Source: Gnetum montanum (taxonomy: Eukaryota > Streptophyta > Gnetopsida > Gnetales > Gnetaceae). Taken from it: 30,864 nucleotides of DNA. The position numbers were made by a program, and so were the translations under genes. Numbering within the stretch: position 1 is the stretch's first letter; every line of letters starts with the position of its first letter. Where the stretch lies: contig MNCI01036181.1 of the NCBI GenBank assembly GCA_015680685.1, positions 162,030 through 192,893 on the forward strand, read 5' to 3'. Below, one piece after another: positions 1 to 11,127 of this stretch. The notes beneath the pieces were generated by a model. The model saw nothing but the letters and a program-made list of their open reading frames with translations, did no database searches and had not been told where the DNA came from.

Positions 1-680
1 GTAACTTTATAGATTTTACATCTCTAATGCTTCCTTTTGGAAGCCTCTAAGGAAAGTAGAAGTGCATACAAATTTTACTTTATTAGATTATCTTTCTATT
101 AGCATTTTTCTCTCTGGTATTAATTCTTCATCCTTTCTAGAGCATGAGCTTTTTAGTATGAATGCTAAATATGTTCATAGGACCTAGTGAAAAAAAATAT
201 TTTGATGTCTTCATGAAATGCAATAAAATCCTACTAGTGATATTGGTTGGATTGATTAGTATTCACAAACTACTTATAGAGTTATAAATTATGATAGATG
301 GTTTAGAAAGAAATTTGCAAAGCATAAGTGTTAAGTTGAAAAAGATATTGTAGAATCTATAAAGCAAATGCAAATTCTTTTAGATCAAAATCCTTTGATT
401 TTAAAGCACAAAACGCCTTAGCTAAAGCTCATTATGTTAAACAATGTTGAGATACTTTTGAAGCTAAAAGTGCTCTCATTAAAAGTCTCATGGGTTGGCT
501 AAAAGTTAAAGATGAACCTTACAAGGAATTTTTTAAATTTCTAAAAGTAAAAGTGTTAAGTATGTCAAAAATATCTAGGGTTCTTATGTGTTTCATGATC
601 TCTACAACAATAAGAGATTAAGATTAATGAAGATGCAAACAATAGAAATGAAGATCATGAATTGGATGGCAAAGAAAAAT
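1..680 (+). pseudogene. Possible LINE ORF2 remnant upstream of the RT domain
   Basis: Read across stops, about 395-560 gives a segment of the type FEAKSALIKSLMGWLKVKDE followed by PYKEFFKFLK. This resembles the stretch between endonuclease and reverse transcriptase in plant LINE ORF2 proteins (a W-L-x-x-G/K-D-x-x-x-K-x-F-F pattern). It lies upstream of, and on the same strand as, the clearer RT piece at 2042, so it may belong to the same LINE, separated by the LTR-like stretch that follows. No endonuclease motif is visible. The reading frame is broken in several places. The resemblance is short, and ordinary AT-rich decay could mimic it. Confidence 0.35.
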
Positions 681-689
681 AACTTTGAT

Positions 690-1475
690 GTCTATAGAGG
701 ATTTTAGTGCTTCTCTTCTTATCTTGTGTTTAAGTCCATAAGTCATCCAGCCTGTATTTATGTAGGTATATATGGTTTAGAATTATATTTTCCAAAAATA
801 TGTTGTAAATTATGTGCACATGCATGCTCTTAAATTAGTAGTAAAACTTGCATACCCATGTGCACAAGGTAGTGGGTTGGTGGGTTGACTTTGGAAACAT
901 CTCCCCTTACCTAACCTTAACTTAACTAAGATCTAACTTGGACCAAGAATCCTATCCAAGGTTATATTAACCATCCTCCAAAAGCTATATAAGGAGATGT
1001 ATGGACATCCAATAAAGATCAACAAGACTTATCCAAGAGGAATCCTAGAGGGCTATTGTTGAGAAGAAGAGAGATTTGTGAGTGAGGAGTGATCTTCCCA
1101 AGAGGTGGAGGGTGCTTAGCATCATCTTCACCTCTATGCCTTTATTTTATTATTGTTTTTTCCTTCAAATATGTGCAAATATTTGATATTGTAGTAGCAA
1201 ACTTGAGCATTATAAAGAAGATTAGGAACTCCTCCATTGTGGAGTAGAGTAAAGAATGCTTTGGTGGCATCTACTTAAAGAGGCAAGATGAGTAACTCCT
1301 CCATCATGTGGAGTTGAGTAAAGAGTGATTTAGTAGCACATTCTCTAGTAGTAATTTTGGTTTTGACTACTCTTTTGTTGTGTATCTCTCTCAGAGATAC
1401 TTAATGTTGTTGTTTTCTGCATATAAACATTTTGTGCTATTCTTGGAGATGGTTAGAAATTTAGCATGTTTCATT
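690..1475 (+). repeat. Possible solo LTR
   Basis: This non-coding block looks like a promoter-bearing LTR. A TATA box (CTATATAAGG, 985-994) is followed by a purine-rich leader and a stretch with two diverged copies of a hairpin-forming unit (about 1226 and 1290; ACTCCTCCAT...GTGGAGT). It ends near TTAGCATGTTTCA, an LTR-like CA end. It sits between two LINE-like pieces, as a solo LTR left by recombination would. I could not fix its exact termini or find a target-site duplication. Confidence 0.3.
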
Positions 1476-2041
1476 TTTGTGTATTTTAGGAGTTTTAATT
1501 ATTTCAATGATTTATAGTTTTAGCTATCTCATTTCACATGAATTTTAGTTAGTTTTAAGCTTCAATCCTATCGTATTTTAATTTTTTCTCATTTGATTTC
1601 AATTTCAAATGCATTTTCAATGTATTTCAAAGTATTTGATGAAATTCCTTTAAGGTCTATTTCACACATCTTGATTGACTAATTTCTCTTAAACTATGAT
1701 TTTTCAAAGTACGTGCTAGATAGTTTTAGAAAGCTCATTAAATTCTGTATAGGTTGGAATTAATAAACTAGAAGAAAGATTCACAAAAATTAAGTTATTA
1801 TAGGTTTTTTTGAGCCTATCAAAAAAGGGAAAATCTAGATAATGCAAAAATATTGGTCTGAAATAAAATTTTTTAGAGATATTTTTCTCTATGTTTTATT
1901 GTAGGTTATCATGTTTTTCATAAAATTTCCAATGATGAGTCATATGAAGTATAATTCATTACCATTTGAGAGATATTTTCTATTATCAGTGTTTAGAAAT
2001 AGAAAACTTGAAGGTTTAATTTTCTTTAAGCCTTCCACTAC
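1476..2041. other. Unassigned AT-rich stretch
   Basis: This is about 570 bases of AT-rich sequence with no convincing reading frame, repeat or domain. The final bases lead directly into the LINE RT fragment at 2042, so the right part may be decayed LINE sequence and the rest remnant transposon DNA. Nothing specific can be supported. Confidence 0.4.
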
Positions 2042-2484
2042 ATGAGCTGTAATAAAGTACCTAAACTAAAATCACTTTATATAAATGATTTCATCATTAA
2101 AGATGTTGAGATTGTTAATACTATTTTAGTAAATTATTTTTCTTTAATTTTTTCATTTGAAGATTTTAATAAGGAATCCTTCCAGGCCTCTACTATGCAT
2201 ATTTTTGATCTTATAATAGAAGCACATCAATGTTTTCTTGAAGGAGAAATTACAATGGAAGAAATCAAAGCAGCAACCTTTAGTTTGGTAGATGGTAAAG
2301 CTATATGTTTTAATAGTTTTTTGATTGAATTTCTTAAGAAGCATTGAGAAATTATTAGAGATAACCTCTTTCATGTTTTCCAAGAAGTCATTAGAAAAAT
2401 TTCTCTTTATAAAATTATTAATAAAGGTGTGATTTGTCTTCTTTCTAAGAATATAGATCTTTCACATATTGATCATTGGAGGTA
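2042..2484 (+). pseudogene. LINE ORF2 fragment, N-terminal part of reverse transcriptase
   Basis: An open stretch of 101 codons, continuing past one stop, matches the entry to plant non-LTR reverse transcriptases. It has an F-S-x-x-F region, then EGEITMEEIKAATFSLVDGK (family pattern: EI..A.F.L...KAPGPDG), FLIEFLKKH, a DNLFHVFQE segment, and at the end ICLLSKN...SHIDHWR (family: I.LIPK....I.DFRPISL). LINE RT copies element RNA into chromosomal DNA by target-primed reverse transcription in the nucleus. The protein breaks off right after H-W-R, where the copia-like element begins, and resumes at 8757. The PG of KAPGPDG is replaced and stops are present, so it is dead. Confidence 0.7.
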
Positions 2485-3531
2485 TGTTATGTGGACCTTT
2501 TGATGTGTCAAAATTTCAAGAAAAATGGAGTCAAGGTTGCTTGTATGATTATTGTGTTTATAGGATAAGAATGTGTAATGAAGATAAGAAGGCTTGTGGA
2601 AGATCAAGCACACAGATAAGGAACAAAGAATTCAAGTGCAAAGAATGGTTGAAGAAAGACATTTCTAAGAAATAGTAGGCATCTTAAAAAAATTGAAGGT
2701 AGCACAGGTAAAGACGTCTTTGCAAAACAACAGACATCTATCATTAGACAAAGATGTCTTTCACTAGACAAAGAAATTTTACCAGAATGAAGGCTAGTTA
2801 TAGAAAGATGTCTTTCACCAAACAAAGACATCTTCCTAGAATGGAGGCCAAATGTAGAAAGATGTCTTAGCCATGAAGAAGATGTCTTTCATGACTATTA
2901 ACTAGTCATTGCATGAGTTCCAAGATAAATTTGGAAACATAGTGTTTATAAGAAGGTATCATTTTCATTGGCAAGAGTGTAAGCTTTTGTATAATCATTA
3001 GAGTCTCATTGTAATCATTGTTGCTCCTCATTATATTATGTTCTATGTATTGTAAAGTGACCTGTACCTCAAGTATAAGGATTAATAAACTTAGTTGCAT
3101 TCATCCCTTGTAATTTTTGTTCTTCCTTGTTTCCTTGCGAGGTTGATGTGCTTCTTTAAGGAAGGCATCTCGCTTGAGCTTATTAGGATCTTGTAGGATT
3201 GAGTGTTGGTGTAACACCACAATACTTTGGAGTGGAGCTTAAGATTGTAAAGGTTGTGGGATCTTGAAAATCACACTCTAAGCTTATTAGGACCTTGTGG
3301 GGTTAAGTAGATTCATAGTGTTGAATCATTCCGTAGTGGAGCTTAAAGCTTGTACAGGGTGTGGTACCCTTAAAACCACATTTGAGAGGAAAAAATTCTA
3401 GAAGTGTGCTTGCAAACTACCCTTTTAGTATGGACTACCCAAGTTAGGGAACCATGTTAAATTTGGTGTATGAGCATTTTCTCAAAGAATTTTAATTTGG
3501 AAAACTTATTCATCCCTACTTCTAATTTCTA
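2485..3531 (+). repeat. 5' LTR of the copia-like element
   Basis: 2521-3531 is collinear with 7757-8756. It contains a cluster of near-palindromic AAAGATGTCTTT-type words (about 2705-2895) and, further on, two related segments each with GTGGAGCTTAAG-like and AAACCACATTTGAGAG-like words. The right end is taken at TTCTA (3531), just before the primer site, by alignment with TTCA at 8756. The first about 36 bases have no counterpart in the other LTR. Confidence 0.75.
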
Positions 3532-3542
3532 TGATCCATAAG

Positions 3543-3554
3543 TGGTATCAGAGC
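3543..3554 (+). promoter_or_regulatory. Primer binding site, initiator tRNA-Met type
   Basis: TGGTATCAGAGC is the classic plant LTR-retrotransposon primer site complementary to the 3' end of initiator methionine tRNA. It lies 11 bases after the predicted end of the 5' LTR and 42 bases before the gag start codon, which fixes the element on the plus strand. Confidence 0.9.
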
Positions 3555-3595
3555 CTAGTACTCTTCATTGTCATCATCGAATTCAAGAGTGAACA

Positions 3596-5080
3596 ATGGA
3601 GGGGACATCTTATACAAAGCCATCCATGTTCGATGGATTTAACTTCACCTATTGAAAAGCTAGAATGCAAGGATTCTTTAAATCCATGGAATCTGAAGTT
3701 TGGAAATTAGTCTTTGAAGGCTACACTTCTCTTGTTGATAGCTCCACCAACATCATCAAGCCTTGAAAAAAATGGACATAAGAGGAGAATGATAAATTCA
3801 TGTTTGATGCAAGAACAAAGAATTGTTTGTACTATTCTTTGAATAAATTTAAATTTAATAGAGTAGCAGGATGTAAAATGGCCAAAGAAATTTGGTGAAC
3901 TTTAGAAGCTATTTATGAAGGAACCTCTATTGTTTAGAAATAAAAATTATTAGTTTTTCAAAGTGAATATGATAAGCTTAAAATTAGAGAAGAAGGAGAG
4001 AAAATAAAAGATTACTTCTCTAGAGTTAATTATATTGTTGTAGTTATCAAAGGTACATGTAAAGATCTACTTGAAAGTGATGTGATCATTAAGATGATTA
4101 GAACTCTTCAATCAAAGTTCAGACCAAAGGTCATGTCCATGGAAGAAATCAGAGATTTATCAACTCTAAAATTTGAAGAACTTAAAAGTTCTCTCATCAC
4201 CTATGAAATGAATCTCATAAGCAAATGATCCATCCAAAAAAGATCTATTGCTCTAAAGGCTAGCTCCAAGGAGAAGAAGCTCAATAAGCATGATGAGGGT
4301 AGTGAAGATGAGAGTTCTCTTCTCACTAGGAAGCTACAATGATTGATAATGAGAATAAAAAAGGGGACATTTCAGTTTGATTAGTTTAAAGGTAATGAAA
4401 GAGGTAAACATTTTTTAAATTCTAACTTAGACTTCTCTTCTATAGAATTGGATTTGTGGAGGAAGAGGCCATATGGCCTTCGAATATCATAGTAATTTTA
4501 GGTTATAGTTCAAGGAAAAATCCACCGAGGAAGCAAAGAAAACCAACTTCTATACAAGTTAGGATGATGGGGAGTGGAGTTAGGAAGAAGTGGAGGATAA
4601 TGCAAAAATTTTGCATCTCATCTGCATGGCCCTCACTAATGACCATGTTGATTCGTTAGACAATGATCTTATTGATGATGAAAGGTTTGATATTTTATGC
4701 AATGAGCTTTTTTCATTTCAAATTTTTTTGCACTAAGTCAAATAAACAAGTTAAGTTTAAAGATTAAGAAATATCATTCTTGAATTTGACTATTTTTGGT
4801 CTTTCTAAAAAACTCTCAGAACTAAGGGTTGAGAGTGAAAAGCTAACCTCATCTTTAGAACAAGCCAAAGTGGAAGTAGTAGATGTCAAATTAATGAATG
4901 CAAGATTGACAAAAGAAAAGGAATCCTTTTGAATGGTACTAGGATAAGGAAGAATTTTGCATGACAAGAGTGGTTTGGGATGCTGCACACAAGAGCAATC
5001 ACCTCCTATAAGCCCATCACAATTGAATGATCCTACTAAAGCAAAAGCCAATACATTAAAATCAGAGTAAGCACCCATCT
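3596..5080 (+). pseudogene. Copia-type gag, decayed
   Basis: Starting at the ATG at 3596, the protein opens MEGTSYTKPSMFDGFNFTYW followed by KARMQGFFKS, the signature start of plant copia capsid proteins (P-x-x-F-D/N-G-x-N-F-x-x-W-K-x-R-M). Further family features follow: a W-x-x-L-E-x-x-Y-E-G segment near 3895, SEYDKLKIREEGEKIKDYFS near 3960, and LESDVIIKMIRTLQSKFRPK near 4070. A zinc-knuckle relic, C-G-G-R-G-H-M-A-F-E-Y, lies near 4455 in a shifted frame. A coiled-coil-like E/K-rich stretch with ILHDKSGLG (about 4810-4985) corresponds to the C-terminal part seen in many copia gag proteins. Gag would form the cytoplasmic virus-like particle. At least five internal stops and a frameshift inactivate it. 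Confidence 0.75.
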
Positions 5081-7755
5081 TTCAAAAAGGTCCTCAAAGG
5101 TTTCATTATTCCTAATCTCTCATAATACCATAGGAGGATTAGGTGCTATTATTTTCACAAGTTAGGACATTAAAAGTGGGATTGCAATCTCAAGTATTAT
5201 CATATAAATAATTGGTCATATCATAGGACTCCTTGGTCTTACCAAAGTACATTAAGAAAGGATTTTGTGCAAGATCATATGGAAGACTATACATCAACTC
5301 AAAAGACCAAAGGAAGTAGGAATGAATGGAGAGTTAAATGGAAAGAACAAGTGTATTAGGATACTCTTAGCAACAAATTTGCAAGAGGAAGACAAGCTTT
5401 AGACATTGGAGAAGTTTTGTTAAGAAGAGAATCCTGAAAACAAGATACTCATTTTCTAGCCCTCTGAACACCATTACTTTTTGATAGCAAAGATGTGAGT
5501 TAAGGTGAGCTTTATTTTTACAAGCATTCACTAAGACTATAGTCTACTGGAAACCTTTCCCAACACCATCATAATTTTGGAAAAGAAGTCTTTCCAAAAT
5601 GAAAGACATCTCTCGAAAGACATCTTCTAATAAATAAATATTTCTCTCTAAATTTTTGTGCATTGTGGACAAGATTTCTACTCTACATGAAAGAAATATA
5701 CTATGAATTTCAAATATGAGAAAGACATTTTCCTTCTGTAAAAGATGGCTTCTTTTCCATTCAAAGCCCTCTTTCATTGTAGGTATTAAAAGAAAAAACC
5801 CCCATTTTTATTGTATTCCTTTAGATCAATCCCACAAAGATGACTAGGGTTCCACTATTTGCAATAATTTTGTTAGAGATTAGTAGGAATGTTCAGGATG
5901 CTACCCAAGAAGTGTTCAAAAGGAAGCTCCAGCTATGCACCATCCTCTTACACATCCCAGTTTTGTAGCACAAGCACACAACAAAGTTTGAGGCAACCTG
6001 AACCACTAGCATAATTTCTGAACATTTTCTTGCATTTCTAGCTCATAGACAGTAAGCCCTACTAGATTATTTTAAGCTTCTAAATTGGAGTACTTTTATT
6101 ACTATGAGTTTTTTGGTTCCTAAGGAACTAATTAGGAAGTTATACTATAATATCATTGTTTTTGATGCCATTTTTGGGGCATTAACTTCCATGGTTGGGG
6201 AAATCATTATTGAGGTCTCTTCCCAAGTTGGAAATGCAATTCTAGATATTTCTAGTCAAGATGTCTTCCAAGTAACCATTGATACCATGCATGATATTTA
6301 CACAAATGGTATAACTCACATAGGACATGACAAATTCTATAATGTATTATTTGGTAGATACATATCTTTTGGTAGGGGACATATTGAGAGAAGCAAGATG
6401 ACTCCTGATGCCTCCACCTTATCTCTTATTGTTTATATAACATCATGGTAAAAAGAGAAAGCTATAGTTATTTGTTGGCATCCCAGGCTTTTGTAATTTA
6501 TTTTCTTCTTCTAGGATTACCATTGGATTTGAGGTATAGACTTGGTTGAGATATTTTTCACCTCTATGCTAAGGAGAGAATCCTTTGGCATCCCTATCTC
6601 ACTAGCCTATTGATTTGCCAATGGGATGCATCTAGTCAAGTGCTAGTTTTTCTTAAAGGTAAGAGGAGTGTCAGTGAGTACGTTGAGAAAAGAAGTACCT
6701 CCCATGTAGCGGAAGCAGAAACTAGTGCTAGATCTTAGAAATAGAAGAAGGAAGCATCTTCATAGCTAAAAAGATCAAAATTCACAAGTGTCGAGATTAG
6801 TTCATTGCTAAAGAAGCTTCTCTAACCCTTTACATGAACCATTAGGAAGCTTGGGAGGAACCTCTCTTACTTGCATAAGAGTTTCAATGCAACTGGTATT
6901 TCACCTTTCTCTGATGGGTAGGTATTTGAGGAGGTTACTACTCCTCCAATTTCTAATAGTGAGAAGGATGTTCTTGCCCCACCAAGGCATTCTACAATAG
7001 TTGATCCTTCATTTGCCTACGACTTAGGGATGGAGTCTTAGTTAGAGTGTGAGGCATCACCAACACATGTTTAGGGAGAGTATCATGTTCCCATGTAGCA
7101 ACATCATGATCTTACACTACCTGTTCATCCACTCCCTCCATTAGTCAATGCTTCCATCTCTTTTGAGCAATAGGCTATGGAGACTATCTTTGGAACTACG
7201 TCCTAATGGGTTCTAGCTCAGTAGCCTCTAGTTTCGATAGATTCTCTAGCTTCATCTTCATTTTTAGTGAAGCTTCATTTTGGATGAGCTCTTTCTTAGT
7301 ACATTGAGTCCTCTGATAAGGATACACAAAGATTGATCCATCCTAGCACCAGTAGTGATGATGAGGAGGAGATGACTTATCATCCATCTAGAGTTGTAAT
7401 GGATTGAGAGTCTAAAAATGCAACTAATGTTAGTGATTGATACCTTAGGTGGTTGTTTCTTTTCTTCTTTTGTTGATGCTTAAAAAGATGGAGATATTTT
7501 TTGGTTCTCACATATGTGATTTTGGGACTATGCACATATGTAACTGATGTGATGTGATAGTTGCAGATGGTTGTGAGGTAATGTATGCATAGTTTGGTAT
7601 ATGATACTTTGTGGATGAGTTATGAATAGATGTTGTTTTTCCTTTGTCATCTTTTTGTGGTCTATTTGTGCTATTTACTCTTGCATTTATCTCATTTCAT
7701 GTTCTATCAAAACTCCATGCATATCCTAATCCCTAGCTACCATAGGAATTTATAT
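5081..7755 (+). other. Copia-like element interior without recognisable pol
   Basis: No integrase, RT or RNase H motif is found in any frame where pol should be. A residual open stretch at 6104-6451 (115 codons, ATG start) gives a protein with the segments MSFLVPKELIRKLYYNIIVF and SSQVGNAILDISSQDVFQVT that I do not recognise. Read across stops, about 6560-7440 continues into a hydrophilic, S/T/P- and acid-rich tail (for example near STSSDDEEEMTYHPS). This suggests a former protein-coding region unrelated to pol. About 5580-5700 also carries GAAAGACATCTT-type words like those in the LTRs. The interior is best described as a decayed, unidentified cargo or replaced region. Confidence 0.45.
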
Positions 7756-7756
7756 N
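7756..7756. other. Single undetermined base at an LTR break
   Basis: The N sits exactly where similarity between the two copia-like LTRs begins on the right side. Sequence left of it does not match the first bases of the left LTR, so it may mark an assembly join rather than a simple base ambiguity. Confidence 0.6.
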
Positions 7757-8756
7757 AAAAATGGAGTCAAGGTTGTTTATGTGGTTGTTATGTTTGTAGG
7801 ACAAGAATTTGGAATGAAGATAAGAAGGATTTTGGAAGATGAAGCACATGAACAAGGAGCAGAGAATTCAAGTGCAAAGAAAGATTGAAGAAAGACATCT
7901 CTAAAAAATAGTAGACATCTTGGAAGAATTGAAGATAGCTTAGGCAAAGATGTCTTTACAAAATAGTGGAAATATTTCATCAAACAAATATGTCTTTTAC
8001 TAGACAAAGAAGTCTTCCCATAATGAAGACCAGTTATAGAAAGATGTCTTTCACTAGACAAAGATGTCTTCCTAGAATGGAGGCTAGATGTAGAAAGATG
8101 TCTTGGGCATGAAGAAGACATCTTTCATGACTATTAGATAACTGTTGCATGAGTTCCAAGATAAATTTGGAAATATAATAGCTTTAAGAAGACATCATTC
8201 TCATTGGAAAGAGTGTAAGATTTTGTACAATCATTATGTATTCATTAGACTATCATTGTAATCATTGTTGCTCCTCATTGTATTATCTATTATCTATTGT
8301 AAAGTAAGCTATACCTTCTTGCATTCATCTCTTGTAATTTTTGTTCTTCCTTCTTTCCATATAGGGTTGATGTGCTTCTTGAGAGAAGGTAGCTTTCTTG
8401 AGCTTGTCGAGATCCTACGAGATTAAGTGTTGGTGTAGCGCCATAACACCCTAGTGTGCAGTTCAAGATTGTAAAGTTTGTGGGATCTTGGAAATCACAT
8501 TCTAAGCTTGTTAGGAACTTGTAGGGGTTGAGTAGATTCATAGCATCAAATCAATCCATAGTGGAGCCTAAAGCTTATATAGGATGTGGTATCCTTCAAA
8601 CCACATTTGAGAGAAACAAAGTCTAGAGGTGTGCTTGTGAACTATCCTCCGAGTGTGGACTACCTAAGTTGGAAAACCATGTTAAATTTGGTGTGTGAGT
8701 TTTGTCCTAAAGATTTTTAATTTTGGAACTTATTCATACCTTCCTCTCTAAGTTCA
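7757..8756 (+). repeat. 3' LTR of the copia-like element
   Basis: Collinear with 2521-3531 throughout, including the GATGTCTTT-word cluster (about 7895-8125) and the AAACCACATTTGAGAG word near 8600. It ends in TTCA at 8756, and LINE coding sequence resumes immediately. Its 5' end is missing or hidden at the N at 7756. Confidence 0.8.
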
Positions 8757-9538
8757 AAAATCCAAATATTACTATTATTAACTATTCTTATAAAAAATTA
8801 TGTAAATGCATGGTTGGTTAAATTCAAAAAGTTATTGAAGATATCATTATACTTGAGTAGACTAGTTTTGTTGAAGGTATGCATATCTTAAATATTATTA
8901 TTGTAGCTTAGGAGGAAATGTAGTGGGCTTCTAATATTAACAAATAAATTGCTTTCATTAAGCTATATTATGCCAAAGGTTATGAAAGGATTGAATGGAA
9001 TTTCATTATTTCTTATCTCTATAAATTTGGATTTGATGATTATTTTATTTGACTTGTCCACCCATTGCTCCTTGATACAAATGGTTAAGTTGCTACTAAT
9101 TTTGGATTAAGTTCTTCATTTTCTCTTCAATGGTTGGTTCATCAAATTTATCCTCTATCTCCCTATCTTTTTATTATTATTACAAATTTTCTTTTACATA
9201 ATCTATAAAGATATGCAATTTCTTAACATGCATTTTACAAATAATTATTTTTTTACAATAAAAAATTCTCTATAGCATATTAATACTATTTTAGCTTGAG
9301 TGAAGGATCATAGCATGTTATCTATCTCTTGGATTAAGTGCCAAAAATATGTTGTTTATTGTAATGAAAATATTGATGAGTGGATTACTTTCAAGCCTTG
9401 CAAAATCTTGAAAAAATATTTTGTCTTTAAAATTTTATGAATAATTTTTTCTTTTGAGCCTAATATTACTTTTGTGTGGAATTATGTGGTAGATAAAATT
9501 GAAAACAATCTTGATAAATGAAAAGAAAAGACGCTTAC
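8757..9538 (+). pseudogene. LINE ORF2 fragment, central reverse transcriptase
   Basis: The translation resumes directly after the copia-like LTR. It shows N-I-T-I-I-N-Y-S-Y-K-K (family: PITLLN..YK...K), then the T-x-F-V-E-G-M-H-I segment (family: Q.GF..GR.I), FIKLYYAKGYERIEWNFI (family: KVDFEKAYDRVSW.FL; the aspartates are changed) and HQIYPLSPYLF (family: RQGCPLSPYLF). The segment with the catalytic F-A-D-D motif is not recognisable and the spacing looks short, suggesting deletion or heavy decay. The end, WNYVVDKIENNLDKW, is the conserved W...I..KL..WK region. It is cut at 9538 by the large gypsy element and continues at 28706 (28701-28705 is the duplicated target). Many stops. Confidence 0.8.
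9534..9538. repeat. Left target-site duplication of the Tat element
   Basis: CTTAC here pairs with CTTAT at 28701-28705: 5 bases with one C/T difference, the length typical for gypsy integration. Confidence 0.7.
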
Positions 9539-11127
9539 TGTACTGACCTAAATCGTCGATGTAAGGCTGGAAGGGAAACAGACATCGAAAGATCGTCGGG
9601 CACACACAGCTGACCCTGCCTTCGCTTGAGGGCAAGCTAGAAAAGGGAACAAAGGTAGAGTGCCTTGGATTTTTTGCATGCAAATCAACCAAGGACATCC
9701 CTGAGCATAAGCTACGGTTAGTGTTGGGGTTATCATAGACAGTGTAAATGAAATGTAAACGGAATGCAGACAGCAACATGAAATGTAAACAGAGCATAGA
9801 GCGTAAACAAAGACTAAATTGTAAACAAAGCGTAAAAAAATCCAAATTGTAAACAAAGCACAAATAGATTAAACAATGTAAATGGTAGGTAATAATGAAC
9901 TGTATTGTATTGTTTAATAAAATTGGTCAAAGCGTAGCTGCACATGTGGGTGGTAGGTTAAACATCTAGCCCTGGGGAATGATGTGACGTGATGATGTGA
10001 TGTGATGTGATGTGAGAAGTGCTTGGATGCTAGGAGTTAAGTGTGTTGAGTTCCCAAGGATTGGTAGTTCTTCCTATGTTCTCAAAATTGCCAAAATCTC
10101 CTATCGCCCTCCCTTTTCGGTTCACCTGAATTGACAAGGTATTTATAGGGCTGGACCGGGCTCAAGTATAGAATTCCAGAATGGAATTAGTGGTTGGGAT
10201 GTAACAGGAAAATAGATCAATTGACACATTTCCAATGGATAGTTGTGCATGAGTTGGATGTATGTCGAACAGTTGTGCACAAGTTGGATGTGTGTCGGCA
10301 AGCTACGTTTTCGACCAAGTGCATTGCATTTTACAACTCGTGGGTTACTCAAGCCCATGAAAGTACATTTAATTTAGACCATGAGGGATTGACATGCTTG
10401 AAAATGGAGATTTACAATGAAATGTACAACAAGAGAAATTTGACCTGGCTCGCTTGACCATGGATCGAGTGCTACAGGATGTCGAGATGTTGATTTGAGG
10501 CTGTTCGAGGAATTTCTATTTGACTAGGGCTTCCAATGTGAATTGTATAGGCTTCAGTGTGTCTTCAGTGTGTGTTTGAAGTGTTTTTATGTGAGTGTAA
10601 CTAGAAGTCATGCTGCAGTCATGCTGGGCTGTTACGCTGGGTGTGACCTCAGTGTGACCTGAGCATGAGTCACGCTGGGCAGTCACGCTGGGCGTGACCT
10701 CAGTGTGAGCTGAGTGTGAGTAAGGTAAAATGTAATTTTTGAAGCCTATTTTGAATTTTTTGAATCCTATTTCTAAGTACAACTGCTACATGCCTATGTG
10801 TGATCTGGATCTGGAAATTTAAGCTTGAATGTATCTGATTTGGAGCCATTTTTGGGTAGGTCACATTGTGGTCACGCTCAGCGTGACCTGTAGCGTCACC
10901 TAAAAACTTGCAATTTTTGACACTAGACGCTGAACACTGGAATTTTGAACTTCAAAAAATTGACCTCCACTTTTGACTTGATTTGATGCTACTTGGAGTT
11001 GTTCATGCTGAGGATGAGAAAACTGCCTTGGGCAGGCTAAGTGTGAGCTCAATGGCTTAGCCAAATTTTGTAAAGGGCTTGAGTCGTTTCCATTTCAAAG
11101 TGCTAGGCCAAAATTAGTGGTGTTTCA
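9539..11127 (-). repeat. 3' LTR of the Tat element
   Basis: Collinear with 27236-28700. On the minus strand it runs from TGAAACACC to GGTCAGTACA, so both canonical TG and CA ends are preserved here. It carries a TATA box (see 10141), a run of GTGAT units (about 9980-10016) and a cluster of GTGACC/GGTCAC words (about 10615-10715 and 10855-10900). It is 1589 bases against 1465 in the other LTR; the difference includes expansion or loss in the GTGACC cluster. Confidence 0.92.
10141..10150 (-). promoter_or_regulatory. TATA box in the 3' LTR
   Basis: The minus strand reads CCCTATAAAT here, conserved at the matching place in the 5' LTR. In this copy of the LTR it would direct readthrough into the flanking LINE rather than the element. 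Confidence 0.6.

Larger units (their letters stand above)
2485..8756 (+). mobile_element. Copia-like LTR retrotransposon, apparently non-autonomous
   Basis: Two LTRs of about 1 kb bracket a primer site complementary to initiator tRNA-Met, a decayed copia-type gag and about 2.7 kb of internal sequence with no recognisable protease, integrase, RT or RNase H. Over the first roughly 120 comparable LTR bases (2521 on against 7757 on) I count about 19 differences, near 16 percent, so this is an old insertion. It interrupts the LINE RT between the H-W-R segment and the following N-I-T-I-I-N segment. The 5' terminus is uncertain: TG at 2485 is my choice, and TG at 2501 is an alternative. I found no clear target-site duplication. 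Confidence 0.75.

Noticed and set aside
2480-2484. Target-site duplication for the copia-like element
   Set aside because: Bases before 2485 and after 8756 do not match convincingly; decay or a wrong terminus is possible.
9435-9863. Minus-strand frames of 142 and 102 codons in the 3' LTR, and the matching ones near 27264-27628
   Set aside because: They lie in LTR sequence, are not conserved in frame between the two LTRs and show no domain.
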